A DNA stretch of 64,000 bases from Linepithema humile. Its lineage: Eukaryota > Arthropoda > Insecta > Hymenoptera > Formicidae. Under the pieces are notes generated by a model that was given only the letters and a program-made list of their open reading frames with translations, ran no database searches and had not been told where the DNA came from. Both the position numbers and the translations under genes were made by a program. This document shows positions 50,129 through 62,200 of the stretch, piece by piece. The DNA is taken from the NCBI RefSeq assembly GCF_040581485.1, contig NC_090129.1:3520501-3584500 (forward strand). Reading direction: 5' to 3'. Each line of letters begins with the position of its first letter. Position 1 is the stretch's first letter.

Positions 50129-50277
50129 TCAGAGTTCAAAGCGCTTCTTCCTCTCAGCAACCATGCCCACGGCGGGTAGCGGAGGATGAAGTGGATGATG
50201 GTAACTCGGCGTGGGTGTTGGGGGCAGGCTGCGACAACTTCTGCTGGACCACCTCACTGCTGGAGACCTCATCAGCT
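50129..50277 (-). CDS. terminal exon of outspread
   Basis: The acceptor is GTTACAG and the stop TGA ends at 50,129. Joined in phase 1 to the exon at 52,164-52,566 it gives a Pro/Ser-rich tail ending AVGMVAERKKRFEL. A phase 2 reading would also be open for about 40 codons, so an alternative tail is possible if splicing differs. Phase 0 meets a stop at once. Confidence 0.75.
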
Positions 50278-53200
50278 CTGTAACAAACAAACGTATGATA
50301 AATGTTTTCAATTGTAAGGATCTCTCAAGATGCAAAAGAACATGTACAGAAAAAAATACAAATGTAGAACTTTGCACATGACACAAAAACTATAACACGC
50401 AAAACACGAAAAAGACGCGAAGACGTGATGAACGTGAAAGCGAGCGGTGTGAACGGAATGATAATGCGCTTAGGTAATATTCGGAAAGCGGCAAAAAAGA
50501 AAAAGAAAGCAAACGGACCTGCAACGGAGAGAGCTGCGGGTTCCGGGGTGAGGCGGGATGTGTGACGAGTGTCGGCACGGACGGTGTATGCCTCCGAGAG
50601 TTGCTGCTGCTGCTGCTGCTTTTCATTCTGCTTGCTCTCCTGCCACCGCTGGGCGCCAGTGCCGTTGCTGACTCGCATCTCTGTTGTTGTGCCACCTTAC
50701 ATTTCAAATAATTGCCGAAATACTGTTACGCTCTCTGCATATTGTCACATAACGTCGCACGTTTCTTTTTTTTTTCCGCATAGCGTCGCGTTGCTTTACG
50801 AAAATATAGCGAGAAACATTAAAACTACAGTTATAAATCGCTAGAGATTATCTGTCGTATAATACTTTTACATCACATGCTTTTGATTATTATGGAATTA
50901 CGGAAGAAGTTCGTTACATCTCCTTCAAATTTGATTTGTTACATTTTCCTCAAATTTAGTTCAAGTAAGCGTGTCTTTCAGTTTGTATATGCATATATTT
51001 CGGATATTGTAAGACGATGAAAAAATTTTGATTTTAGTTAGTTTTTGATTTTAGTAATTTGGGGTTGATTTAGTAAGCTTCCTCACTCAGACAATTGTTA
51101 AGCTACAATTAATGTAAACTGCGATATATCGCTAGTCGGGGATGCGCCAGTGACTAGATTTGTAATTGCAAAAAGTGATGGTTACTTCAATCGTTCGGAA
51201 TCGCTAAACTTCCTCATAAAAATTCTGATATGTAAATCGTTTCACGCGAAAAGTCTCGCATAAACATACAGATTGCATGTCACCCGCGCATCCTTAGCAT
51301 ATTACATACGATACACAGCTAGTTAATAGTCCTCATGGAATGAACATTTATAGCTTATAGTGTTACACACCCACGATAAGGCAGAGTTACTTCGCATGTA
51401 TTGCATATCGTGAAATCGTACACAACTTGTGTTAGCAAATAACCAGTGTTAGACAAGCGTTGCGTAATGATCGCGTATGGAATTGATATTAAATAATAAT
51501 AGGCACGCTTTTGTTGTTAGTTATCAGTACAACTCATACAAGTAACGAATTAAGATTAATCGCCAATTTTTGTCGGTTTTTTTACATAAAATTCAAGGGA
51601 ATAATTAACAATATTATTACAACAGGCGAAAAAAACTTAAACTTATCTATATATACATGCGGTAAGAAGCTCTGCATAGAAGTTAACAGTCGTCGCATTA
51701 CTCGATAAATATTGCACAGCTATAGATTACGCACTAAGGAGATACAAGTTTTCGATGTCAGTCAGCGATATTTCAGCCGTGTTAATTTCTTAAAAGCATT
51801 GTTAATCTTTGTAAAACATGTTAGTTTCATAAGTCGTACGCTTTTCGCAAGAGAGTAACAAACAAATGGCGAGTCTCATCTGATTCCCGAGCCGTCTCAC
51901 GATTTCCCGGCGTTTCATTAGAAAACAACGCGGTTTCTACTGCATGCAAAACATTTTTTTCTTCAATAAAGATGTTTGAGGCAACGCGATCACAAAGTAA
52001 CAGCGATACAATGACAATAAAATGATGATTCCGTCAGTGAACGCAGTAATATTTTACAAAAGCAACATGAACTCTGCCCGACTGTCGACCGACAACGCAT
52101 TCCACCACCGCAAACTCCTTTTTTCTCTCTCTCTCTCCCCCAGCATTCATCTTTCTTCTGTACCTTGATACTGATGAGGTAGGCCGCTCCTCGGTCTCAA
52201 GCTGTCCCACAACAGGCTGCTGTTACGTTCCTTTTGTTCAAAGCTCGACAGCGGCTCTTTCCCGTCAATGTGCGAGCCGGCGCTACTCGCCGGCCTAGCC
52301 AGACTACTCGAGTACGGCAACGAAACGGATTTTACGCGCTCGAGTCTGTACGAGAACGCGCTACGCGGCCGATCCATCGACAGCGATTGTCTTTGCAACA
52401 CGCTGGACTGGCCGCTCGCCTCTTTCGGGCTCCGTTCGCTCGTTAATCTCGACTCGTTGCCGCTTCGGCTACTTCGGATACGTTGCGGCGAGTAGGCGGG
52501 CGAGTAGTCTAGCGACGGGGTGGCTTTCGACGGTACGCCAGACGATTCACGAGGGGCGTCCCCATGCTGTTAGTGAAATATCGAAAATAAATGCGTTAAT
52601 GGGCGAGCGGGGAAATGGTTAAACACATAGTCAAATCGCTCGTTCTGTTCGCTGATTCATCGCGAACACAATTACATCGGTTATGGTATTTGCGACAGCC
52701 ACATTCGTACGCCGAACGATCTGAATACTGCATTATGTACAGATATGTCAGTCTGAGTGAACACGACAAGGATGTAATCGTTAATTAGAGAAGCGCAGCA
52801 TTTTTACTCGAGCGACTCAAGTATCGACGCGATTTTGGGATTGCGTTAAAGTGCAACAAGCTCGCTAGACGCAACACCATAAATATGTAATTGCGGCAGA
52901 GTTAATCAATTTAGTATACACGTTGTTAACCACATCTACTACTTTCTAAGATGTCTCTCTTCTAGCTACGAGACGGCCGTACCTTAAACTGCTGTTGCAG
53001 CCGATGCATTTCTTCCCTTGGTTCAGCGAGCTCGTTGTCTCTACTCCTCAGAAGCTGCATACTGTCCGCGCTGATGCCGCTGTCATTCGTCTCTAGCACT
53101 AGATGCGCTCTCAACTGCTTGTTTCTCGCGTCCAGTTGCATGATGTGTTGCTGCGCCTGAGCGAGCTGCTTCGACAGATTGCCCACTTTCTCCTCCAACG

Positions 53201-56200
53201 CGGCCGATTCTACGCACTTGGATGAATATTTCGCGGACAGGGAAAGAATCTCTTGTTTTATCTCCTCCATTTCTTCCCTGCAAAGTGTAAATAAATTATT
53301 TTATATACAAATTCTATATACAAATATATAAATTTTATGTAGAAATTTACTTGAGCCAGAGTAAAAATCAACAATGAAAATCTGTATATTACTCGTGCTC
53401 CTTGTGCAGCACGCCGATGTCCTCGCGCGCCTGCACCTGCTTGATGAACTCCTGCTTGAACTTGGCGATTTCCTTCTGCACCTCGTGTTCGTGTGCCTTC
53501 CTCATGGCGTCCAATGCAGCCAGAGTCGCTTGCGTCTCTTCGGAGAGCGCCTGCTCCTTCTCCACTCTCAAGTTTTCCAGCTCCTGCCGATGTTTCTCCT
53601 CCATCTCGGCGATAATGCGCCTGTGCGAGTTCTCCATAGCCAGCAAACCCTTCTCGCATAACGCGCGCAGCTGCTTGATCTCCTCCTTGTAACGCTTCCG
53701 GGTCTCGGCGTCAGTGTCCAGCTCGGTGCTTATCGATCGCTGATAGGCCGCCCTCAGCTCGTTCACGTGAGCCGAATGCTCCGAGTCCATCGCGTTCAGG
53801 CGGTGCTCCAATTTTCTGGCTCTCTCGCGCAGGCTGGCCGCCTCCTGCTCGTACTGCGTCGTCAGGGAATGACGCTGATTGTCCAACTCGCCCTTGATGT
53901 CCATCAGATCTCTCTCCTGGTTGCGCTTGAGCGCCTCCAATTCCTGATTGTGCTCGGCAGTTATTCGCTGAATGGTATTCTGAAGTTGGTCGCACGTTTG
54001 GCATGACGCGTCGTTCATGTGATCGCTAAGCTTTCTTATCTGTTCCCGTAAGTGCAGGCACTTGTCGCACACGCCCGACCAGTCCGCGATGCCGCCGGTC
54101 GACTTGGACCAAACGCCACTGTCGACGCTCACGCCCGCTCTGACCCTCATACACTTGCCGAGCTCGGCTAGATCCTCCTCGAGGTGATACAACGACTGAC
54201 TGACGTTCTTCAGCTGCTCCTTCGACTCCCGCTTCCCGGATATCCTGTCCTCGCATTCCTTGGTCATCCGTTGGTAAAGGTAACTGTATTCTGCGTCGAG
54301 AATCGGGCTACTTTGGAAGTCGCATCCTTCGTCGTTCGCAAGACAGGAAAGAATCTCTTCGTTTCGAATAAGACTAGATACGAAAGTCTCCCCCGGGTAC
54401 GCGGTGGACGGCTGTCGCGCGGTTTCCTGAAGAAGGGCGATTCTGGAGTCTATTAAAGCCTTGTGCGCGATCACGTCGGCGTAGTCCGTCAACAGCTGAC
54501 GGGACTCGTGCTTCGCGTCAGCCGTCGTCGACTTGTTCTTCTTTATCGTGCGCAGACACTCCTCGTAAGCCTCCGACAGCTCGTGTATGGAGACCTCCAT
54601 TTCTTGGCGCAATCTCGCCTGCACCGCGTCCACCCACGATTCCAGCCTGATATTGTCCGCGCTGTCGAAGCTAAGGCAGATATCCGTGATCGACGTGACG
54701 TTCTGCTCGTACAGCTGACCGTAGCGCATGATAACGTGGGACACCTCGGCCTGCACGAGTTCCTTGCTCACGGTCTCCTGCGCCAAGGCCCATGCCTCGC
54801 GAATACGCCTGTCCTCGAGCAGCTTCTTGTTAGAGCCGCCGCCGCCGGCGCCGCCGCCGGCGCCGCTGCTCTGCTTACTCACGAGGTCCTCCTGCTCAGA
54901 CAGACTCAGCGTCTCGGTGGCCAGAGCCTCCGCGAGCTGTCGCAATTTCGTCTCCTTATACTTTCGCATAATCTCGTTAATCTCGCACTGCTTCTGCAGC
55001 AGGAAGTTGAGACTCTCGCTGCGAGCGGCGATCACTTCCTTCGACGACGTGTCCGTCGTCGCGGCGGCGCGTCCTATCAGCACTAACTTATTCGCTAACA
55101 CCTTAGTGAGATACTGAATGTAATTCGTGTTTTGGTACGTTTTGGGCTTGGTTCCGTGAATCTTACGCTTTAAGCTTGAGGCAAGCTGACTAGTTTCGAC
55201 CAATTCGCTTAGAACGACGCTCCTGTCCGTCGTGCGCGTCAGCGCGCACTTTATCTGCCGCAGAATCACGGATTCGTAGGCGATTCTCTCGGCGACGAGT
55301 CTCATCTTCTCCCTTTCGTCCAGCCGACCCTCCTGCGCCAGCGCCTGCCGTCTCTTTATGAGCTCGCACAGTTTGTCCTTAAGCATAGTTTCTACCCTAG
55401 ACACTATTATCCCTACTGACTCGGTGACTTGTGCGCCAGCCTGGTTCTTCTTACACTCTAAACACGAGTCCAGTATCTCGTTCACCTCGCGCAAACACTT
55501 CTCGGCCTTGTCCTCCGCTTGCGTCGAGCCGAGACATTTTTCTAAACGTCGCTTCGACTTCGACACCACTCGCTCGAGCTTCTTCAGCCTCGCCAGCGCT
55601 TCCAGCGATATCTCGGGAGATCCGTTGATCTCGCTGCACTCGCTGGAATCCTTCTCCGCGTCGCTGATCATGGTCTCGGCGACATTCGCCACTTTCGTCT
55701 CCAGAGTGCTCAGTCTAATCAGCACTTTCATTGGTTCGGAACTCGTCGCGCTGTCCAACGATTTCCTTCGCAGTCTGCTACGGTCCAGATTTTTGCTCTC
55801 CCTCCTCTTCTCCTTCTTCGCATTAGGACTCGATTCCTTCGAGCTGTTGCCCGTCGAGGCAGGAGCGCTGATGCATTTGCCCTTCTCTATGGCGCTTATC
55901 TTGTTCTCCAAATCCAGCAATTTGTCCTCCACTTCTTGCGAAATCTGAAAAGACTCTCTTCCCTTGAGAGAAAGTGATCTCCTTTTATCTCTAGTTTCGA
56001 CTTTTGTCAGCTTCTGCTTCAGCGTCCTAACTTGCTTTTCACTTGCGGCAAGCTTGTTAGTCAGATCCTGAATCCTCGCCGCCATCAGCTGAATCTGTGC
56101 TTGATTGTTCTCGGTGACGCCAGCTGTGTTCTGCTTATGAGCAAAGATTTCTAACTCCAAGACGTCCTGAGTGGCGTGAGCTTCTCGCAGCTCCTTTCTC

Positions 56201-59200
56201 ATTGCTCGAATCTCCATGACGGCTTTTTCGAAGCGACTCCGCAGCTCGTCGTACTCCTCCATAACCCTGCAATAAGAAGAACGTTACGTCATGTGTGTAA
56301 CCACGGATTGCGACACGCTATTATTATATATTTCACAACGCGCAATCACCTTTCCTTGTCCAATGCGGTCAAATCTAAGTCCAACTCGATGTTGGTCAGA
56401 TCGCTGAGCGAGTCAAAGCTTCTTCCACGTTCCCTCGAAGCGGCGAGTCCATTTTTCTCCTCCAATTCTCTCACTCTGTTGTACAGTTTTTCGTTCTCCT
56501 CGATGCCTAGTTCGAAAAATAATACATTTAATCATCACGTCACGAATTGAGTTCCGTTTCGAAGAAGAGTACTCACCTTGCGACAATCGGTCGCTGAGAG
56601 CCGCCACTTCCGTCTGCAGATGCTCGACGGTTCGGTGACTTGACGTCAATTCATTCGTGAGCATTTCGCATCTCTCCGTCGTCTCTCTCAGGATAGCCTC
56701 CGTTTCCAGCAGCTTACATTCCAAGACCTCCTTCTCCCTATTGTATACCTTCTTCATCTTCTCCAAGTCGTCCAGATCCTTGTTCCTCTGCTGCTCGGTC
56801 CTCTGTATCGTGTTCAACAGTTCCTCCACCTGTTTCTCCCTGATGGACGCCTCGGCCTTTTGTTGTCTGAGCCTCGCCAACTCCTTCTCCGCGCTCGCGA
56901 GATCCGTGCGCGCCGCGTTCAGCTGCGACTTCAGGCTCTCGATCTCGTTCTCCTGACGCTCGACAATGACTAGTAACGTGCTCGGATGGGATTGATTCTG
57001 ATCCAGCTGATCGCGCAGAAGCGACACTTGATTCTCCAGAAGCTCGACGATCAGAGGACTGTCATTGGCGCTCGACAGGCAGCTGTTGCTCTGCAGATGG
57101 CCGTTGCTCTGCTCCTCGTCCTCGCCGAGCTCGCAGCAAGCCATCATCAGATCCTCCGATCTTACGCTGTCCAGGGTGCTCCTCCGCGAGCTCGGCGGTG
57201 AGCTGCGGCTCCTCTTATAGACTCTCGATCGGGAACTCGATCTAGATCGCGCCTTCACCCGAGACAGCGCGGTCCTCGTTAAAGGCGGCGACGGTGGCAG
57301 GTCCGACCACTCGTGGTTCGCCGAATCCGACCAGCCGGAACCCTTCAGCGCGATAGACCAGTCGCCGTTTCTCACGAGCGGCGGCGATACCGGCATCTCT
57401 GACCAATCGCCCGACTCTCTTCGTCCACCCTCGGACGCGGTTCTGTACTCCTCATCGGACGAGAACAGGACCGATCTGGGCGTGATGGACGTGGAGGGAA
57501 CGACGGAGTCCCTTTCGCGATCCGTGATGGATCTGCAACATATAGCAAATGTATTATTTAACCATTTTGCTTAAATATTTATAAATCTAAAATTAATTAT
57601 TTCCCTGAAGATCTTCTTAGATTTTTGCATCTATTATTTAAATTGCATATTACCTTTTGTAAAATATTATTTTATTTTAGCACTTTATCTCATTGATGCA
57701 AGATGTAACGTAAGAAATTGTGCGATAGCACTCACGTAGTAGGCGATTGCGGATTCGCCTCTTGTTGAGTGTCCGAGCAAACCGTGAGAGAATCTACATT
57801 GTCAGGATCAGGCAGATTGGCCGCTTTTCTGATAGCTGACATCCAACTGGATCTGATACCAGCGGTCACCGCAGACAGCACCGTGGTGCCTCTATCGTCC
57901 CAAGCCTACATCGAAAGTAAAAGCGGTAAGTATGCGCCGCACAAATGACACAAGTATAATTTTAAAATGCAACCGCTTGAAACTTTATCTTGAACATTTC
58001 GCGACTGCTGTTGGCAATCGATAATATAAATGAAAAGCTATATTTATATTATTGTATTTATAAATAAAAAGCTCTTAATTTACTTTTTTTAAATGCTAAG
58101 CCTACCAAATTTTCTAGTATAAAATAATTTTAATATTCTAAACCATTTCTTTCTTTAAAATATAAAATTCCAATTCGCATCGCAGTAAAGAAAATGTAAC
58201 TCCTGAACTTTTAAGAAACTTCTAAATTTCAAGTGTGGCTTTTAAATTGATGTAAATTATTTTTTCTCCCATTTCTTCTTAAAATTAACTTTTCCGATTT
58301 TTTTGAAAATAAAAGTTGCACTAAAATTTTCCAATTTGAAATAAAAACACGCATTATCATATTGCTTTACAAAGAATTGTTTCCCGGGAAACATAATTAT
58401 CGTGTTACAATTGTAATACTCACGACAGTTTGAAATCCGTAGTTTCTCGCGACTTGAAGAGGCGTGACCGCGGTGACAGTGTTGAGGTCTATAACGCCGT
58501 CCATGATGCCCTTGTCTTCCGCGCAGGGATCCCTGTAATACATCAGTCCGCAGCCTCTCAGAACAAACCAGTGCTTGTTCCATTCCTAGACAGAGAAACG
58601 AATTTGTTAAGTGACGCGCGTGAAACTCCTCGGATTCTCCTCGCTTTCCAACCGCGAGACGCACCTTATTCAATCCCTGCTTCATCAACCAGCCCTTCTT
58701 GATGTTCAGCAAGTCCTCCGCCGGCAGATCGACTCTCAGCTCGGAGGTGGGCGAATATCTGCTGCCGGAAATATCCAACCCGCAACCGTCGGGATCGCCT
58801 CTGATCTGTACGTGAGATATATTTCGCAATTAGTTTTTCTTTTTTTTTAATAATGAACATTAATAATTATCTCTGACAGAAACGCCATGTCTTTATTAAA
58901 AGACTTTAATTGTGTAGTTAAATAAAACAAAGAAAATAAAATTTGGAGAAGTTGAACAACATGTTCGAAGCTTTGTTAAATTTTACTCGCAAGCGTATTT
59001 ACACTTTTTTTTAAGTAATCATCATTTCTCAAAATAATTAATGATCAATGATATTTTTCATATTTTTCCATTACGTACAAGCTTATCTTGATGAGCCGCA
59101 TTGACAGCGTCCACGACGTCCCTTGTCGGCTCCGAAGTTCTTGGTTTAGCTCTTCTCGCTCGTGGTTGCGTTAACGAGGCTGCTATATCCCGCAGCTTGC

Positions 59201-62200
59201 CCTCTCTTTCCCGCTCGTGCTCCAAAAGTATCCTCCGGCACGCGTCATCGTCTGCACATCATAATTCTCTATATTTCTGTTCTCTTTCCACCGTAACATA
59301 ATTTTTTTCTCATCAAAATTATTTCGAAAACGTTAGCAAATTTACCTGTTTATCTATTTATTTCTTTGTTTCATTATGTCAACCAATTTACCTAACGGAC
59401 AGTCTGAATTGTAGTTCAGAATCCAAGATCATCACGCGAGGCGAAACCGTTAAGCCGCTTTTCTGCGTTCGTTGTTATCAAACACTCGCCTCGGTACGTC
59501 GACGAGTTAACTAATTAATTTCTTTTCCGCTTAAGCGCCGCTTGTCTAACACGCTGACGCTGAAGGCACGAGCAAACGAGCACTCTGCATTAATTGATTG
59601 CCGACTAATTAATAACCGGGCTGCTTCTAGTCGGTGCGATGCCGCAACGAGCGTCAGCGTGATGCGTGCGCGCTTTCCTTTTTGTTTACCTTAGCAATAT
59701 ATCAAAAGCAAACACGTCATCGCTATATTAATGGCGCAATCGCTGCAAAAAATTGAACTGGTGAAAAAATTACAATAAAATATAACTGAATATCAATGTA
59801 AAAAAAATTAAGTTGTGTACCGGAGTTAAATAAGATAAACAACACTATAAAAATAAATTAGCGGGAAAATTACGTTAAAATAAATTTCTCTTTCGTGAGA
59901 GAAGCACGGTTTTCCTAATAAATCGTGGAACTCTCGCAAATAAATTCCACCTAGGAATTCTTCATCAGGCGCGATTAAGCCAACGCAGGTTAATCAGCGA
60001 ATCTGCGGTTGAAATCTCCGGCGATTTCAACGCTGCGATAAGACACACACATTTCAATAATCCACGTTTGTTGTGAATCGTTAAGGAGATAGTTCGACGG
60101 ATTTCGCATGTCTGCGGGTTTTTTTTTCGCGATTTCGCAGTTTCTAAAGTATACCATCGTTCGTTCGGTGTTAATCTAAATGAAATCTACGGCGTTATGG
60201 AGCGCAGCAGCCGAACGGCCGCAGATTCCTTTCGAGATTGCGCGCACGCAATTACGCAACGTATAACGCCGGATACTCCTCAAGAGAAAAACGCGCAAGT
60301 GAGAACCCGATTGTGTGAAAAATGTATAAAAACGAACAATAGAGTTTCCGAGGGTTTTTTCGCCAAAAATCATTCCGATTGTTGCGAGCAAAGTAATTAT
60401 ACAAAGGACGCGTTGCGTTGCTATATTCTCTATTTCTTTAAAAGATATGATTTTATTAACATAGCTTTCTATTATGTGCAACAATTAGTTCGCCGTAATT
60501 ATACAACGCTTTTTCCTTTGCAATATGCAATTATATTGAATAAAAATAAACATATAGGTCAGCTCCGACTTAATACGTTAGCAGTTTCTTTCGCGCACTG
60601 CAAATCATCATCATTGAGAATGTAAAACGCAAAGTGGCAATGTCCCAGTTTCCATCCAGTATCTACTAAGTATAAACTAGTTTTATACGTCTATTAAGAA
60701 CGAGAAAAACTTTCGACGTGAAGCGTGACAGGATGAGACAAACCTTTTGACAATTATAACGTCTGACGTATCTAACTTTCATATGTAGCACCTCGAAAAA
60801 CATCTCGGAAATGAAATTATATTCTTTGCAAAATGATTTCAGCTCTCAGTTATTCATGTCCCAATTTCAACGTAATCTCTCTTTCTCGATACAGCACAAA
60901 TCCATCTAGATAAAACGATCAAACTCACCATATCATCTTCATTAAATAATCGTATTAAACGATTTTTAAAGTAATATAATGAATAAAAATTAGTCATGAA
61001 TATTAGCATCTGTAACTTGTCACCAAAAGTTTAATCGATTTAATTATTCAATTTAAAAAAATGTGAACAAATCACAAAACTCTTATCTTTCACGTGACAG
61101 AAAACAGAGTTATCTCACCGCGTGAATTATTAAGTACTGACCTAATTTCTCGCTGATGGCCGCGCTGGGCGCGTCGCCGATGATGCCGCCCGTTCGCTCG
61201 CCCTGTTGATTCATTCTGCGTCTGGCCTTGTCCTCGGCACGAAGCTTGTCCCGAGTCGGCGGCGATGCGCTACTAGCAGGTTGATCCCGATAGCTCGATC
61301 TCGCACTGTCGCAGGGGACCATCGGCGGTTTCTCAGTCAACGAGACGACGCTGCTCGTCGTTGTCGCAGTCGAGATGGTCGCCGGAGTCGTCGAGTAAAC
61401 CGTGCTGCAGATACTGCCGTTCAATGACGTCGTCGTCGACGTCGCGGTGGTCAGGTAGCTTCCGGTGGAGCCGTTCTCGAGAGGCGTCCCGCTACGCAAA
61501 GACGGCAAGCTGTTCCTGACCTCGGCGACGCTGTCCGTGTTGCCATTGGACAGTACGCTGCTGCTGGTGGTCGTGGCGATGGTCGTCGTCGCCAAAGACG
61601 GCGTCGATGAGAACACCGAGGAGCACAGATCTCCCGTGCCGCTACTCGTTTCGGGAATCCATGCGCTGCTGTTACGCGGCTCTGATCGGCAGCTATTGAA
61701 GCGCGGTCGCGGCGGATTTGGCGTATTACCTGCGAATTAAGTTTGTTACGTTTTGTAAAATTCATTATGTTTGTTAAGCTTCGATATTATAATTATTCAA
61801 TTTACATTTCCTCCCTTAAAAAGTATAACATACATTAAACTGCACTCACAAAAAATAGATAACACTTTTCAGATACTCAAAATTGAGTATAAAAATTAAA
61901 AAAACGTTTCAAAACTTGAAGTTTGTACTTTTACATGCGTTAAATCATTTTTTGAAAATATTTTATCTTCATACTTGTGGACCCAAAAAAAGAACATTGT
62001 TATATTTCTTAACACATTGTTTCTTAAAATTATATGTATTTTCAACATTCTGCAGTTTGATAACAAAATTTTTTTCCAAAATTTTATAAAAGTGATAAAA
62101 ACTACGATTCTTTATCTGCAAAACAAGTGTTTCCAAATGTTCCTACGATTTTTTTAGCCGAGTTAGCGACTTTGAAGATAAATCTATATTTTTATGGCAT

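Noticed and set aside
54463..55948. long plus-strand open frames (up to 207 codons) opposite outspread
   Set aside because: They are antisense shadows of the GC-rich coiled-coil exon. The minus-strand reading is a clear MPRIP-family protein.
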